A DNA stretch of 9,485 nt, from NCBI GenBank assembly GCA_021796055.1, contig JAJYOS010000183.1, positions 1 to 9,485 on the forward strand. Direction: 5' to 3'. A program made the translations under genes and the position numbers. This DNA is from Bacteroidota bacterium. GTDB lineage: Bacteria; Bacteroidota; Kryptoniia; Kryptoniales; JAKASW01. Shown piece by piece: positions 1 through 6,784 of this stretch (positions are counted from its first letter, which is position 1; every line of letters begins with the position of its first letter). Under the pieces are notes generated by a model. That model saw only the letters and a list, made by a program, of their open reading frames with translations, made no database searches and had not been told where the DNA came from.

Positions 1-295
1 GCTTGTTGATGTCCTCGACTTTATAAGGTTTCGTGCTGACAAGCATCGGCCCGTATCCGTCACCCATGCTCGCGCCGCTGCTTAGCATCTGATATTTGTC
101 CGAGATGTAGGGATAGGCGTGAATTGAGACCGCGCTTACTTCGTACTCTCCATTCATCGCCTTTTGGTTGAGCGTCTCTATATCGCTGAGGATATTTTCA
201 AATTCCAGATTGCCTGTGTCGAACTTGTTGTTCGCAAGAGCATAAAACATGAAAGCATCGTCTGAATCGGGACTGTGTGCAACTCTTATTTTCAA
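1..295 (-). CDS. mqnD: MqnD-like 1,4-dihydroxy-6-naphthoate synthase, N-terminal part (runs off left edge)
   Basis: The first 98 residues are visible; the rest lies beyond position 1. The start [15 protein letters not shown] (residues 7-21) and the later SIHAYPYI and [10 protein letters not shown] segments match the MqnA/MqnD periplasmic-binding-like fold, closer to MqnD (SPxxxDxFxFYAL) than to chorismate dehydratase MqnA. In that family MqnD releases 1,4-dihydroxy-6-naphthoate from cyclic dehypoxanthinylfutalosine in the futalosine route to menaquinone, in the cytoplasm. The start is TTG at 295-293. It is supported by an AGGA ribosome-binding site at 306-303, seven bases upstream, and it lies one base past the nth stop codon (299-297), so it is probably translationally coupled to nth. 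Without the second half, other members of this binding-protein family cannot be excluded. Confidence 0.8.
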   Translation of the reverse strand, partial: MKIRVAHSPDSDDAFMFYALANNKFDTGNLEFENILSDIETLNQKAMNGEYEVSAVSIHAYPYISDKYQMLSSGASMGDGYGPMLVSTKPYKVEDINK

Positions 296-296
296 A

Positions 297-1013
297 CTAA
301 GTTCCTTTCTTCTTTTTCGGTTTTCCCTTTGCAGACACGTTGAATGCCGAAGGGCACAAATCGTTTACAACGCAAACTTCGCATTTTGGGAGCCTGGCCG
401 CGCACACCTTTCTTCCGTGCGCCATCAACAAATGACATAAGTTTGTCCAGTTTTCCTTTGGGAAGAGCTCCGAAAGCGCGTACTCAATTTTTCCCGGATC
501 GCTTTCATCGGTGAATCCGAGACGCTGGGCCAGTCTGCTCACGTGAGTATCCACCGCTATTCCCGGAATACCGAAAGCATTACCGAGAAGAACGTTGGCT
601 GTTTTGCGCCCAACGCCGTCGAGTGTGAGTAGCTCATCCATAGTATGAGGCACTTCTCCGCCGAACTTTTCGACCAGCGAACGGCTCGAACTTATCAGAG
701 CCTTCGTTTTCTGTCGGTAAAAGCCGGTAGACTTCACATCCTTCTCAAGCTCATCCGGGTCCGCTGACATAAAACTGGCAGGCGCCGGATATTTTCTGAT
801 GAGACCGGGGGTAATCATGTTGACCCGCGCGTCTGTACATTGCGCGGACAAAATCGTCGCCACCAGAAGTTCAAAAGGACTGCTGAAATTCAGAGCGGGT
901 TTTACTCCTGGATATTCACGGACCAGCAAAGCATAAACCTTACTCGCGCGCGCCTTCTCAGCCGCAATCACAGTGTTTCCGTTTCTTCTGTGGGTAGATC
1001 TTACGGTCTTCAA
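297..1013 (-). CDS. nth: Endonuclease III (DNA glycosylase / AP lyase)
   Basis: This is a base-excision-repair enzyme that removes oxidised pyrimidines and cleaves abasic sites. All family landmarks are present. [13 protein letters not shown] is at 52-64. The helix-hairpin-helix [10 protein letters not shown] (131-140) carries the Schiff-base Lys137. [12 protein letters not shown] (154-165) carries the catalytic Asp155. The 4Fe-4S cluster loop has Cys204, 211, 214 and 220, with the expected C-x6-C-x2-C-x5-C spacing. Length 238 is slightly long: there is a basic N-terminal extension and a Lys-rich tail (KPKKKKGT). The open frame begins at TTG 1013-1011, but only a weak ribosome-binding site precedes it. 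GTG at 971-969 (codon 15) has a GGA upstream and would give the usual family N-terminus, so the true start is uncertain. It is followed directly by mqnD. Confidence 0.95.
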   Translation of the reverse strand: MKTVRSTHRRNGNTVIAAEKARASKVYALLVREYPGVKPALNFSSPFELLVATILSAQCTDARVNMITPGLIRKYPAPASFMSADPDELEKDVKSTGFYRQKTKALISSSRSLVEKFGGEVPHTMDELLTLDGVGRKTANVLLGNAFGIPGIAVDTHVSRLAQRLGFTDESDPGKIEYALSELFPKENWTNLCHLLMAHGRKVCAARLPKCEVCVVNDLCPSAFNVSAKGKPKKKKGT

Positions 1014-1042
1014 CTTTTCAGATAGCGTTTGTGTATGCCAAT

Positions 1043-1204
1043 TTAGCTAACGCCCAGTGCTTTGGCAAACAGAACGTCAACGCACGACGAGATAAGCGAC
1101 AACATCCGTGTTGATTTCATCTCAAAAGTAATGGCCCCTTTATCAAGATCGTCCTCCCGTGGTTTTCTCCTGTCGCGCGACAAATGAAAGCGCGCCGCGC
1201 TCAC
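1043..1204 (-). CDS. Possible small ORF, 53 residues, unknown function
   Basis: An open frame of 53 codons starts at GTG 1204-1202, overlaps the stop of the upstream ferredoxin gene as GTGA, and ends at TAA 1045-1043, about 30 bases before nth. It would fill most of the gap between two same-strand genes, and a stop/start overlap of this kind is common in operons. The predicted protein begins basic (SAARFHLSRDRRKP) and ends hydrophobic (VDVLFAKALGVS). I recognise no domain. The ribosome-binding site is poor: GAAGG abuts the start. It could equally be a non-coding spacer that happens to be open, or the decayed end of a lost gene. Confidence 0.25.
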   Translation of the reverse strand: MSAARFHLSRDRRKPREDDLDKGAITFEMKSTRMLSLISSCVDVLFAKALGVS

Positions 1205-1581
1205 CCTTCGCTGCTCTTTGAGTTTCCTCTTTCAAGCGCCGGGTAACGCATCGTATCGGGCCTGTACCTTGGATCATTCAGCAGCAGCCGCTCGACCACT
1301 TCACCATTAACTATATGCTTTTCAATTATTTCGACAACATCGTCGCTCTTCACGTGGCTGTACCAGACACCTTCCGGATAAATGACGACATTCGGCCCAT
1401 ATTCGCACACATCGAGGCAGCCGGCTTTGTTCGCCCTCACTTTCGTTTTGAGTCCGCGAGCGTGAAGCTCCTTCTTGAACAAATCCCTAATTTCTTCGCT
1501 TCCCTTCTGCGCGCACGACCCTTTGGGATCGTCTTCTTTCCGTTTGTTGGTGCATATGAAAATATGTCTGACGTATCTCAT
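1201..1581 (-). CDS. Thioredoxin-like [2Fe-2S] ferredoxin domain protein
   Basis: The 126-residue protein matches the thioredoxin-fold 2Fe-2S ferredoxins (the NuoE-like family with free-standing members). It opens with RHIFICTNKRKEDDPKGSC and has four cluster cysteines at 10, 23, 55 and 59 (C-x12-C, then C-x3-C in AGCLDVCEYGP). The conserved VVIYPEGVWYSHV follows at 65-77, then a DDVVEIIEKHIVNGEVVERL segment. A tail of about 25 residues carries no motif. It is expected to be a soluble electron carrier or sensor; the redox partner cannot be read from the sequence. The ATG at 1581-1579 is the natural start, although no good ribosome-binding site precedes it (AGGA lies about 18 bases away). It lies between another ferredoxin gene and nth. 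Confidence 0.9.
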   Translation of the reverse strand: MRYVRHIFICTNKRKEDDPKGSCAQKGSEEIRDLFKKELHARGLKTKVRANKAGCLDVCEYGPNVVIYPEGVWYSHVKSDDVVEIIEKHIVNGEVVERLLLNDPRYRPDTMRYPALERGNSKSSEG

Positions 1582-1589
1582 CTCAACGG

Positions 1590-1703
1590 ATTCTCATTCC
1601 TGATCTTTAGTTCTTGAATTGGCTTTTTCTGCTCAAACGGCGTTCCTTTGTTAGAGCTCTTTCCACCTTAAGTCTTCACCGCAGTTATTTTCCGAATGAG
1701 AAT
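1590..1703. repeat. 10-bp inverted repeat bracketing the ferredoxin-ferredoxin spacer
   Basis: ATTCTCATTC at 1590-1599 is the exact reverse complement of GAATGAGAAT at 1694-1703. The arms are 94 bases apart, and together they span most of the 145-base gap between the two ferredoxin genes. Pairing stops sharply at both ends of the arms. In a minus-strand transcript the arms could close a long loop just upstream of the start at 1581. No T-run follows, so it is not a standard terminator. It may be coincidental. Confidence 0.3.
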
Positions 1704-1726
1704 TTACGACCTAAAAACTCTCACTC

Positions 1727-2014
1727 TTACCAATAACCTGTCGAGATGCTTACATCCCCGAAGACGCGCGTGCTGCACGCGACTCTTTCGTGCGTTTCAT
1801 AATTACCGCTCTTCATCAATTTCTTCTCGCATTCTTCGGGTTGTGAGAGATTTTCCATCCCCTCGACTATTTCCACCTTGCACCAACCGCAGACGCAATC
1901 TCCCCTGCACGAGCTGCCCAGCGGAATTCCGTTCACGCGCGCGGCTTTGAAAAGCGTTTCTCCGTTCTTGATCTCGACAACCCTATTGAGCGGGACAAAT
2001 TTAACCTTTGGCAT
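1727..2014 (-). CDS. [2Fe-2S] ferredoxin, plant/adrenodoxin-type fold
   Basis: This is a small 95-residue electron carrier of the beta-grasp 2Fe-2S fold. The cluster loop SSCRGDCVCGWCKVEI (34-49) gives C36-x5-C42-x2-C45, with the fourth ligand at Cys80 (HERVACSTRV). The extra cysteines at 40 and 62 are probably not ligands. The N-terminal NGETLFKAARVNGIPL is the usual strand-helix leading into the cluster loop. Start ATG 2014-2012 lies inside the last codons of polX, a 14-base overlap, so translation is likely coupled to polX. The partner protein is unknown; the neighbours suggest supply of electrons or repair functions within a DNA-repair/redox operon, which is inference only. Confidence 0.93.
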   Translation of the reverse strand: MPKVKFVPLNRVVEIKNGETLFKAARVNGIPLGSSCRGDCVCGWCKVEIVEGMENLSQPEECEKKLMKSGNYETHERVACSTRVFGDVSISTGYW

Positions 2015-3725
2015 TCTTCAGGAACTTCGTTACCTCTTCGACATTCATCGTGTTTAGCAAATCATCTTTCGTCAGCCACCCCTTACGCGCGATAGAGACA
2101 CCATACTTGTAATCAGCCAGCCCTTCCTTCGAATGAGCATCTGGATTGATTGAGAATCTTATGCCTGCTTCTTTAGCCTTCCTGATAAGTCTCCAATCCA
2201 TGTCGAGTCGATGCGGATTCGCATTTATCTCGATTATCTTCTTGTTCCGAGCGGCGGTCTTAATTATCTCATCCACATCAAGCTCATACCCGCTCCGCCC
2301 GAGGAGAAGCCGGCCTGTCATATGTCCGAGGAAGGTCATATACGGATTCTTCAACGCGGCGGTCAGACGTTTAGTTGCTTCGTCCTTCTTCATGCCGAGC
2401 TTGCTGTGGACCGACCCCACGCTGAAGTCAAGTGTTTTGAGAACGGCGTCGCTGAAGTCAAGTTTCCCATCGGCCAGTATATCAACTTCGCTACCTTTGA
2501 AGACGAAAAAATCGCTCATAGCTTTATTGGTTTCATCGACAAGCTTGCCCTGCTCCTTGAGTCTTTTTTCATCGAGGCCATTCGCGTAAAAAGCGCTCTT
2601 GCTGTGATCGCTAAGTCCGAAATAGTGGAGGCCAAGCTTACGGGCCGCCGCTATCATCTGATCGAGGGGCTCTGCTCCGTCGCTCCAGTTCGTATGGACG
2701 TGAAATATTCCCTGGATATCCTCCTCTGTGACGAGTTCGGGGATATTCCCCTTGGCCGCCGCAACGACTGCGTCCCCATCCTCGCGGAGCTCAGGCGGTA
2801 TGTACTGCAGCCCGAGTTCACCGAATATCTCCTCCTCAGAATCGAAACTGATCTTGTCGCGTCCGCGCTTCATCTCCCGCATTGCGAGCGTGTAGCCGCG
2901 AGTCGACGCGTACTCTTTTAGACGAGCGAAGAATTCCTTGCTCCCGCTCGAGTGGAGCACCGCCAACGGATATTCCGACTTGTTGACGATAATGAATTCG
3001 ACCGGTACCCCATTTTCCCAGATCACCGAGACAAGGTCGTTCTGCGTCTCCTTAATTTCCTTGACCCCCTTCAGCTTTCCGAGCGCCGCGAAAAGCTTGT
3101 CCCTCTCTCCTGATTTGAACTTTATAACGCAGTCGATATCGTGAATTACCTCACGCCGCCGGCGATAACTTCCCGTGAATTCATAACGCTCGACACCTGA
3201 CACTTTTTCAAGCAGCGCAGAGATAGAAACGGCGGTCTCATGGATGACGTCGAGCAGCCTATACTCGCTATTCACTTTGAATCGTGCGATCTCGTCAATC
3301 ACCTTATCCTGCGTCTTCTGTCCGAACCCCTTCAACGAAACGAGCCTGTTTTCCTTGCAGGCGTATTCAAGTTCTGCGATTGATTTCACGTCCAGCTGTT
3401 CGTAAAGCGTCCTGATTTTGTTTGGACCAAGCCCGTGAATCCGGAATAGCTCGGGGAGGCCTTCCGGCAGGGAGCTGCGCAGTTCATCGAGATAGGTCAG
3501 CTTTCCTGTCTCGACAAGCTCGGTCAGCTTCTTTGAGAGCGCCTCACCGACTCCTGCAATCTTCTTTGCTTCGCCTCCCTTTATCAGGGTAACCACGTCT
3601 GCAGTAGACTGAGAGATCGATCTCGCCGCCCTGGAATAGGCGCTTATCTTGAACTTATCCTCTCCCTTCAGTTCAAGGAGAGACGAAATCTCTTCAAGCG
3701 CCGAGACAATTTCTTTTTTGTCCAT
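2001..3725 (-). CDS. polX: DNA polymerase X with C-terminal PHP exonuclease domain
   Basis: This bacterial PolX is 574 residues, normal for the family. Its role is gap filling and 3'-5' exonuclease/AP processing in base-excision repair. An 8-kDa/HhH region has hairpins near 54-67, 97-108 and 131-142. The palm has FTGSYRRR (183-190) and DID (Asp196, Asp198). At the position expected for the third catalytic Asp there is Glu243 (VPVEFIIV), and SSGSKEFF replaces the usual TGSKEHN. The PHP metal ligands look intact: HVHT (342-345), SDG (348-350), DH (373-374), SEVDI (Glu413), SVHS (His440), GHMTGRLLLGR (His468) and NPDAH (527-531). ATG 3725-3723 is preferred because GGAG lies seven bases upstream and TGATG overlaps the preceding stop; a TTG one codon earlier (3728) is also open. 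Polymerase activity is less certain than exonuclease activity. Confidence 0.93.
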   Translation of the reverse strand: MDKKEIVSALEEISSLLELKGEDKFKISAYSRAARSISQSTADVVTLIKGGEAKKIAGVGEALSKKLTELVETGKLTYLDELRSSLPEGLPELFRIHGLGPNKIRTLYEQLDVKSIAELEYACKENRLVSLKGFGQKTQDKVIDEIARFKVNSEYRLLDVIHETAVSISALLEKVSGVERYEFTGSYRRRREVIHDIDCVIKFKSGERDKLFAALGKLKGVKEIKETQNDLVSVIWENGVPVEFIIVNKSEYPLAVLHSSGSKEFFARLKEYASTRGYTLAMREMKRGRDKISFDSEEEIFGELGLQYIPPELREDGDAVVAAAKGNIPELVTEEDIQGIFHVHTNWSDGAEPLDQMIAAARKLGLHYFGLSDHSKSAFYANGLDEKRLKEQGKLVDETNKAMSDFFVFKGSEVDILADGKLDFSDAVLKTLDFSVGSVHSKLGMKKDEATKRLTAALKNPYMTFLGHMTGRLLLGRSGYELDVDEIIKTAARNKKIIEINANPHRLDMDWRLIRKAKEAGIRFSINPDAHSKEGLADYKYGVSIARKGWLTKDDLLNTMNVEEVTKFLKNAKG

Positions 3726-4318
3726 CAATGGGCTCCAGCGATCTTATAAAACGCTTCCACCTGGACGCCGGTAAGGAAAATTCCAAGAAGCGCCCCGGCC
3801 GTGACCTGAGCTTTGGTATGAGCTTTCAACTCAATCCTTGCCCAGGCTACTATAATAACGAGCAGGAATAAGGGGAGCATATCCCTGCCGAAGGTAATCG
3901 CGAGCGCGGTCAGCGGTCCGGAAGCTCCCATGGCGTGCGCGCTTATCTTCCAACGCGTGTTGATTGCGGAAACAACCAGCGTGCTTGTCGCATAACTAAA
4001 CATGAGGGCGTAAACTGGCACTGAAGCCCCGACAGAAATGAGGGCCACGAAGCCGGCCGCGTAAATTAATACGGAGATCAGATACGGTATTGTTCTCTGT
4101 TCGCGAAGCGGAACATCCAAACGCGTAACCTTATCCCTATGGAGCAAATAGAACAGGTAAACTAGAGGAAGTATGGCGCCGAACAGGACAGACAGAGTAG
4201 CTATCAGGAGTGTGTTCGCGCCTTGACCTGTCATGAATGCTAAGCAAAGAAATGTTGCCAGAGCGAAGGAAGTCGGCATGAACATGTAGGATATCGTCAG
4301 GGCTGCTCTCTGTTTCAC
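3725..4318 (-). CDS. Divergent PAP2-family membrane protein
   Basis: The 197-residue protein is mostly hydrophobic, with about six membrane segments (near 10-29, 36-60, 77-97, 100-118, 146-163 and 172-190). It retains a weak PAP2 phosphatase signature. A basic RLDVPLREQRTIPY stretch (66-79) corresponds to the KxxxxxxRP motif. HAMGASG (128-134) is placed like the PSGH motif. ARIELKAHTKAQ (160-171) resembles SRxxxxxHxxxD, with Arg161 and His167 kept but Gln171 where Asp is usual. A similar HTxAQ version occurs, as I recall, in PAP2-like proteins of Bacteroidota and relatives. The substrate (lipid phosphate or undecaprenyl pyrophosphate) is unknown. The start is GTG 4318-4316, with no ribosome-binding site visible. 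The stop overlaps the polX start by one base, so the two are probably cotranscribed. Confidence 0.72.
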   Translation of the reverse strand: MKQRAALTISYMFMPTSFALATFLCLAFMTGQGANTLLIATLSVLFGAILPLVYLFYLLHRDKVTRLDVPLREQRTIPYLISVLIYAAGFVALISVGASVPVYALMFSYATSTLVVSAINTRWKISAHAMGASGPLTALAITFGRDMLPLFLLVIIVAWARIELKAHTKAQVTAGALLGIFLTGVQVEAFYKIAGAH

Positions 4319-4323
4319 AGACT

Positions 4324-4353
4324 AATTTAGTTCGAACTTGACTTAATTCACAA
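4324..4353 (-). promoter_or_regulatory. Candidate promoter ahead of the PAP2/polX gene block
   Basis: On the minus strand TTGTGA (4353-4348), an 18-base spacer and TAAATT (4329-4324) form a passable -35/-10 pair. The -10 box ends only five bases before the GTG at 4318. Transcription would therefore begin at or next to the start codon, which fits the absence of a ribosome-binding site. Matches this weak are common by chance. Confidence 0.28.
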
Positions 4354-4386
4354 ACCGGAGGCTATATTGTTCTTCAAGCCGCCGGT
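4354..4386 (-). terminator. Hairpin after yggU, possible weak terminator
   Basis: ACCGGAGGC (4354-4362) pairs with GCCGCCGGT (4378-4386): nine positions with one mismatch around a 15-base loop. It lies 25 bases past the stop of the YggU gene. On the minus strand only TTTG follows, so termination would be weak, or the hairpin may serve as an RNA-stability element. It sits where a boundary between the tRNA/yggU unit and the PAP2/polX unit is expected. Confidence 0.35.
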
Positions 4387-4411
4387 GTACCATGGAATCT
4401 AAGAAACATCA

Positions 4412-4633
4412 TTAGGAAACCGTTTCAATCAGCTTGTTGCGCGAGTTCGCCCCTCGTAAGAGCCGAACCTTCGAACGAGGTACCTTCAAATAATCGCTCA
4501 CCAGTTCTAGTACCGCCTCATTCGCTTTCCCGTCCACTGGCTTGGCGCGAACGAATATTTCGAATGTGTCATCGCTCTTCCTCAGGACTTTGTCGGCCTT
4601 GGAATTCGGATGAACTTTGATTTTGAGATACAC
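4412..4633 (-). CDS. YggU/DUF167 (UPF0235) family protein
   Basis: The 73-residue protein has the whole DUF167 pattern: IKVHPNSKADKV near the start, VRAKPVDGKANEAVLELVSD (28-47) with the invariant DGKAN, and VRLLRGANSRNKLIETV at the end with the conserved G-x-x-SRxK. The family is widespread and structurally known, but its biochemical role is unsettled, so none is claimed. The start is GTG 4633-4631, supported by AGAAGG with seven bases of spacing. It lies 47 bases downstream of tRNA-Pro on the same strand and may share its transcript. Length is slightly shorter than the roughly 95-100 residues common elsewhere, but no motif is missing. Confidence 0.92.
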   Translation of the reverse strand: MYLKIKVHPNSKADKVLRKSDDTFEIFVRAKPVDGKANEAVLELVSDYLKVPRSKVRLLRGANSRNKLIETVS

Positions 4634-4680
4634 TGGTGTGCCTTCTTACTCGAAAGGATGTATACCCGAAACATCTTTTG

Positions 4681-4755
4681 TCGGGGCGGTGGGATTCGAA
4701 CCCACGACCTCTTGGTCCCGAACCAAGCGCTCTAACCGGGCTGAGCCACGCCCCG
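4681..4755 (-). tRNA. tRNA-Pro, anticodon CGG
   Basis: A complete 75-base cloverleaf folds on the minus strand. The acceptor is CGGGGCG/CGCCCCG with discriminator A at 4681. The D arm is GCTC/GAGC around AGCCCGGTTA. The anticodon stem is CTTGG/CCAAG with loop TTCGGGA, giving anticodon CGG (reads CCG). The variable loop is AGGTC, and the T arm is GTGGG/CCCAC around TTCGAAT. C1-G72 with A73 is typical of bacterial proline tRNAs. The 3' CCA is not encoded (CAA follows), so it must be added enzymatically. Upstream, an A/T-rich leader with TTGACG and TATATT may hold its promoter, but their spacing is too short to be convincing. Confidence 0.97.
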
Positions 4756-4868
4756 AATTCGAATTAATATAATCGATTGTAGCGTCAAGGAAAAGAAATT
4801 TCGCCAATAATCATAATACTCTGGACAAGGGAACCGCATCTGAAAATCGCAGCCTGAATGACTTTCTT

Positions 4869-6587
4869 CTATCTCAAATCAGAGGAAGCACACGCCTTTG
4901 GTAATGTAAAGTAGAACTTCGCTCCGCTTCCCGGCTCACTCTCAACTCCTACTTCCCCTCCAAGTTTCGACACAATCCTACCGGCGATGAAAAGTCCGAG
5001 TCCATGTCCGGGCTCATTCTCCTCGCTCGAAAGGCGCGAGAATTCTCTAAAGAGTTTATGCTGCTCACCTTCCTTGAGACCCGGTCCGTTATCCTTCACC
5101 CAAAACTTTATCTGGCGACCGACTTCATCGCATCCGAGATAAACATTCGGAGATGGGCCTCCATACTTCAACGCATTGCTTAGATAATTCACCCAGACTT
5201 CTTCAATCCATGGAGCATAGCCGAGCGCGACGGGCCAATTGTCAGGATAATAAACTTTCCCTTTCTTCTCTTGCGCGAGCCTTTCCAGCCTAAGGACGGA
5301 GCTCCGAACGATCTTCGCCATGTCGATCGAAGTGAAGGCGACACCCTGTTCCCTTCTCACGCGTGCAAGTATCAGCAGCTCGTCAACAATATCTATCATC
5401 TTTGCGGAGTAAGTTCGGATCACGTTTACAGCCTCGTCCCTCTCCTCCGGCGTGAGTTGATCCGAGGAGAGTAGGTCTGAATAACCCGTGAGAAGAGAAA
5501 GTGGAGTTTTTAGATCGTGAGCCACCGAGTGGGCAAACGTATCGATCTCGTCGAGCGCGTTGCGCAAATCAGTGACGTCGTAAAGGACGAGGATGCCTCC
5601 TACCGGTTCACCGTTCGAGTCATTCATCGGAGAAAGAGTGACGGAATATATTCTCTTCTCTTTCCCAAGCTGGAGTTCCTTGCGTTCTTCCGGATCCTCC
5701 AGAACGTCGGCAAGTCCGGCGCATTCGACGCACACATCTCTTAATTTCTTCCCGACTGCCCAGCCGGAAGTGCATGAAAGGATGCTTTCAGCGCCAGGGT
5801 TCATATCAAGGATTTGCTCCCTCCCGTCTATCACTATGATTCCGCTGTTAACACTTTTGAAAACCTGCCTATACGCCGTCGGCACGACGTCAAGGAACCT
5901 GTATTTCACAATGACAAAGCTGAATATTATTCCGGCAAAGGCAAAGGATACCGGAGTCGGATCGTAGATTCCGAATATCTTCGTCTTCATGACGTATAGA
6001 AAATTGGGGACGAGAATAATAAGAATGGCCACGCCTATGAGGACAAATTGGTTCCGGTATCGATCTGGCATCTGGTAAACGGAATGCAGAAGGAGGAAAG
6101 CTCCGCCGGCCACAAGAAGATATGCGTAGATTGCCTCGACATAGAAGCCGGCGCCATATGTTTTCCGCAATGTTACAAAGTCGCCCACCTTCCAAAGCCC
6201 GTAATGGGAATAAAAAATATGCTGATGCGTAATTGTCAACACAAGCACAAATGACATTAAGGGAATTATGGCCAGCGCCGCTAGCGTTCTTCTCTTCCTC
6301 AGAAATTCATTGTCCACGTATGTCGCGATAAAGACAAGCCAGAAATAACTCGATGAAATTATTCCGGCGTATTCGATTCGGAGGAAGATCAGCTTCCACG
6401 AAAGATCGGAATTGAAAAATCCCAAGAGATAGCCCAGGCACCAAACGGCAACTGACGACGAGAGGATCGCGAATTCCCGGGCTCCACGAACGGCGCGCAT
6501 CCTCCAGGCTTCCATTGACACAGCTAGAGCTACGAGGATGGAGATGACGTAAAGCCACGATACCACGTCAAACTGCCATGAATTCAA
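4869..6587 (-). CDS. Sensor histidine kinase: 7TM input, PAS, HisKA, HATPase
   Basis: The 572-residue kinase has seven hydrophobic segments (about 11-28, 38-57, 66-91, 101-120, 148-170, 181-199 and 213-228), as in the HisKA_7TM N-terminal domain. A PAS domain follows at about 238-340 (IIVIDGREQILDMNPGAE). The dimerisation domain has the H-box HSVAHDLKTPL with phospho-accepting His357. The ATPase has the N-box VNYLSNALKYGG (466-477), the G1 box DNGPG (499-503) and the G2 box GHGLGL (527-532). It should sit in the inner membrane and autophosphorylate, but its signal is unknown. The start is TTG 6587-6585 with a GGAAGAG ribosome-binding site five bases upstream; an ATG overlapping this region is out of frame. 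No response regulator is adjacent, so it looks like an orphan kinase. A candidate promoter and an upstream hairpin suggest its own transcript. Confidence 0.95.
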   Translation of the reverse strand: MNSWQFDVVSWLYVISILVALAVSMEAWRMRAVRGAREFAILSSSVAVWCLGYLLGFFNSDLSWKLIFLRIEYAGIISSSYFWLVFIATYVDNEFLRKRRTLAALAIIPLMSFVLVLTITHQHIFYSHYGLWKVGDFVTLRKTYGAGFYVEAIYAYLLVAGGAFLLLHSVYQMPDRYRNQFVLIGVAILIILVPNFLYVMKTKIFGIYDPTPVSFAFAGIIFSFVIVKYRFLDVVPTAYRQVFKSVNSGIIVIDGREQILDMNPGAESILSCTSGWAVGKKLRDVCVECAGLADVLEDPEERKELQLGKEKRIYSVTLSPMNDSNGEPVGGILVLYDVTDLRNALDEIDTFAHSVAHDLKTPLSLLTGYSDLLSSDQLTPEERDEAVNVIRTYSAKMIDIVDELLILARVRREQGVAFTSIDMAKIVRSSVLRLERLAQEKKGKVYYPDNWPVALGYAPWIEEVWVNYLSNALKYGGPSPNVYLGCDEVGRQIKFWVKDNGPGLKEGEQHKLFREFSRLSSEENEPGHGLGLFIAGRIVSKLGGEVGVESEPGSGAKFYFTLPKACASSDLR

Positions 6588-6612
6588 TTAAGCTCTTCCG
6601 TGCTGGGGAGAA

Positions 6613-6640
6613 AATGTAAGGGGTATCGTACCATCGTCAA
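6613..6640 (-). promoter_or_regulatory. Candidate sigma-70-like promoter for the histidine kinase
   Basis: On the minus strand TTGACG (6640-6635), a 16-base spacer and TACATT (6618-6613) make a plausible -35/-10 pair. A start near 6606 would give a leader of about 20 bases containing the GGAAGAG ribosome-binding site. It lies just past the candidate terminator hairpin, the expected place for a new transcription unit. Confidence 0.45.
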
Positions 6641-6645
6641 TAAAT

Positions 6646-6670
6646 AAGATAGCACTTGACAGGCTATCCT
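6646..6670 (-). terminator. Weak hairpin terminator after the VWA gene
   Basis: AGGATAGC (6670-6663) pairs with GCTATCTT (6653-6646) through eight positions including one G-T pair. The loop is nine bases, and TT-A-TTT-A follows on the minus strand. The stem is A/T-rich, so it is not strong. It lies about 115 bases past the VWA stop and directly before the kinase promoter candidate. The remaining spacer, about 6671-6784, shows nothing else I can support. Confidence 0.4.
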
Positions 6671-6784
6671 CAAACGACAACGCTCGGCTCCTTTAACCAA
6701 TCGCACGACGAGGCGGCAGTCATTCGCCAGAACGGATTCAGCACCCGACGTTTATAGACTCCCAAACGCTCTCCGCGCTTCAAT

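Noticed and set aside
1171..1182. Perfect 12-base palindrome TGTCGCGCGACA
   Set aside because: It could be an operator, but it is a single copy, CG-rich by nature, lies downstream of the ferredoxin gene rather than in a promoter, and falls inside the possible small ORF.
1187..1203. Short GC-rich hairpin (AGCGC/GCGCT) followed by TTTCATTT after the thioredoxin-like ferredoxin gene
   Set aside because: The stem is five pairs, the loop is three bases and the T-run is interrupted. It is too weak to call a terminator and sits at the stop codon itself.
2211..2921. Long plus-strand open frame (236 codons) opposite polX
   Set aside because: It lies wholly antisense to a gene with clear PolX and PHP motifs, and its translation resembles no family. 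It is a shadow frame.
4756..4800. TTGACG and TATATT upstream of tRNA-Pro as a promoter
   Set aside because: The two boxes are only about 11 bases apart, and no alternative pair has good spacing and good matches. It is left as a note under the tRNA.
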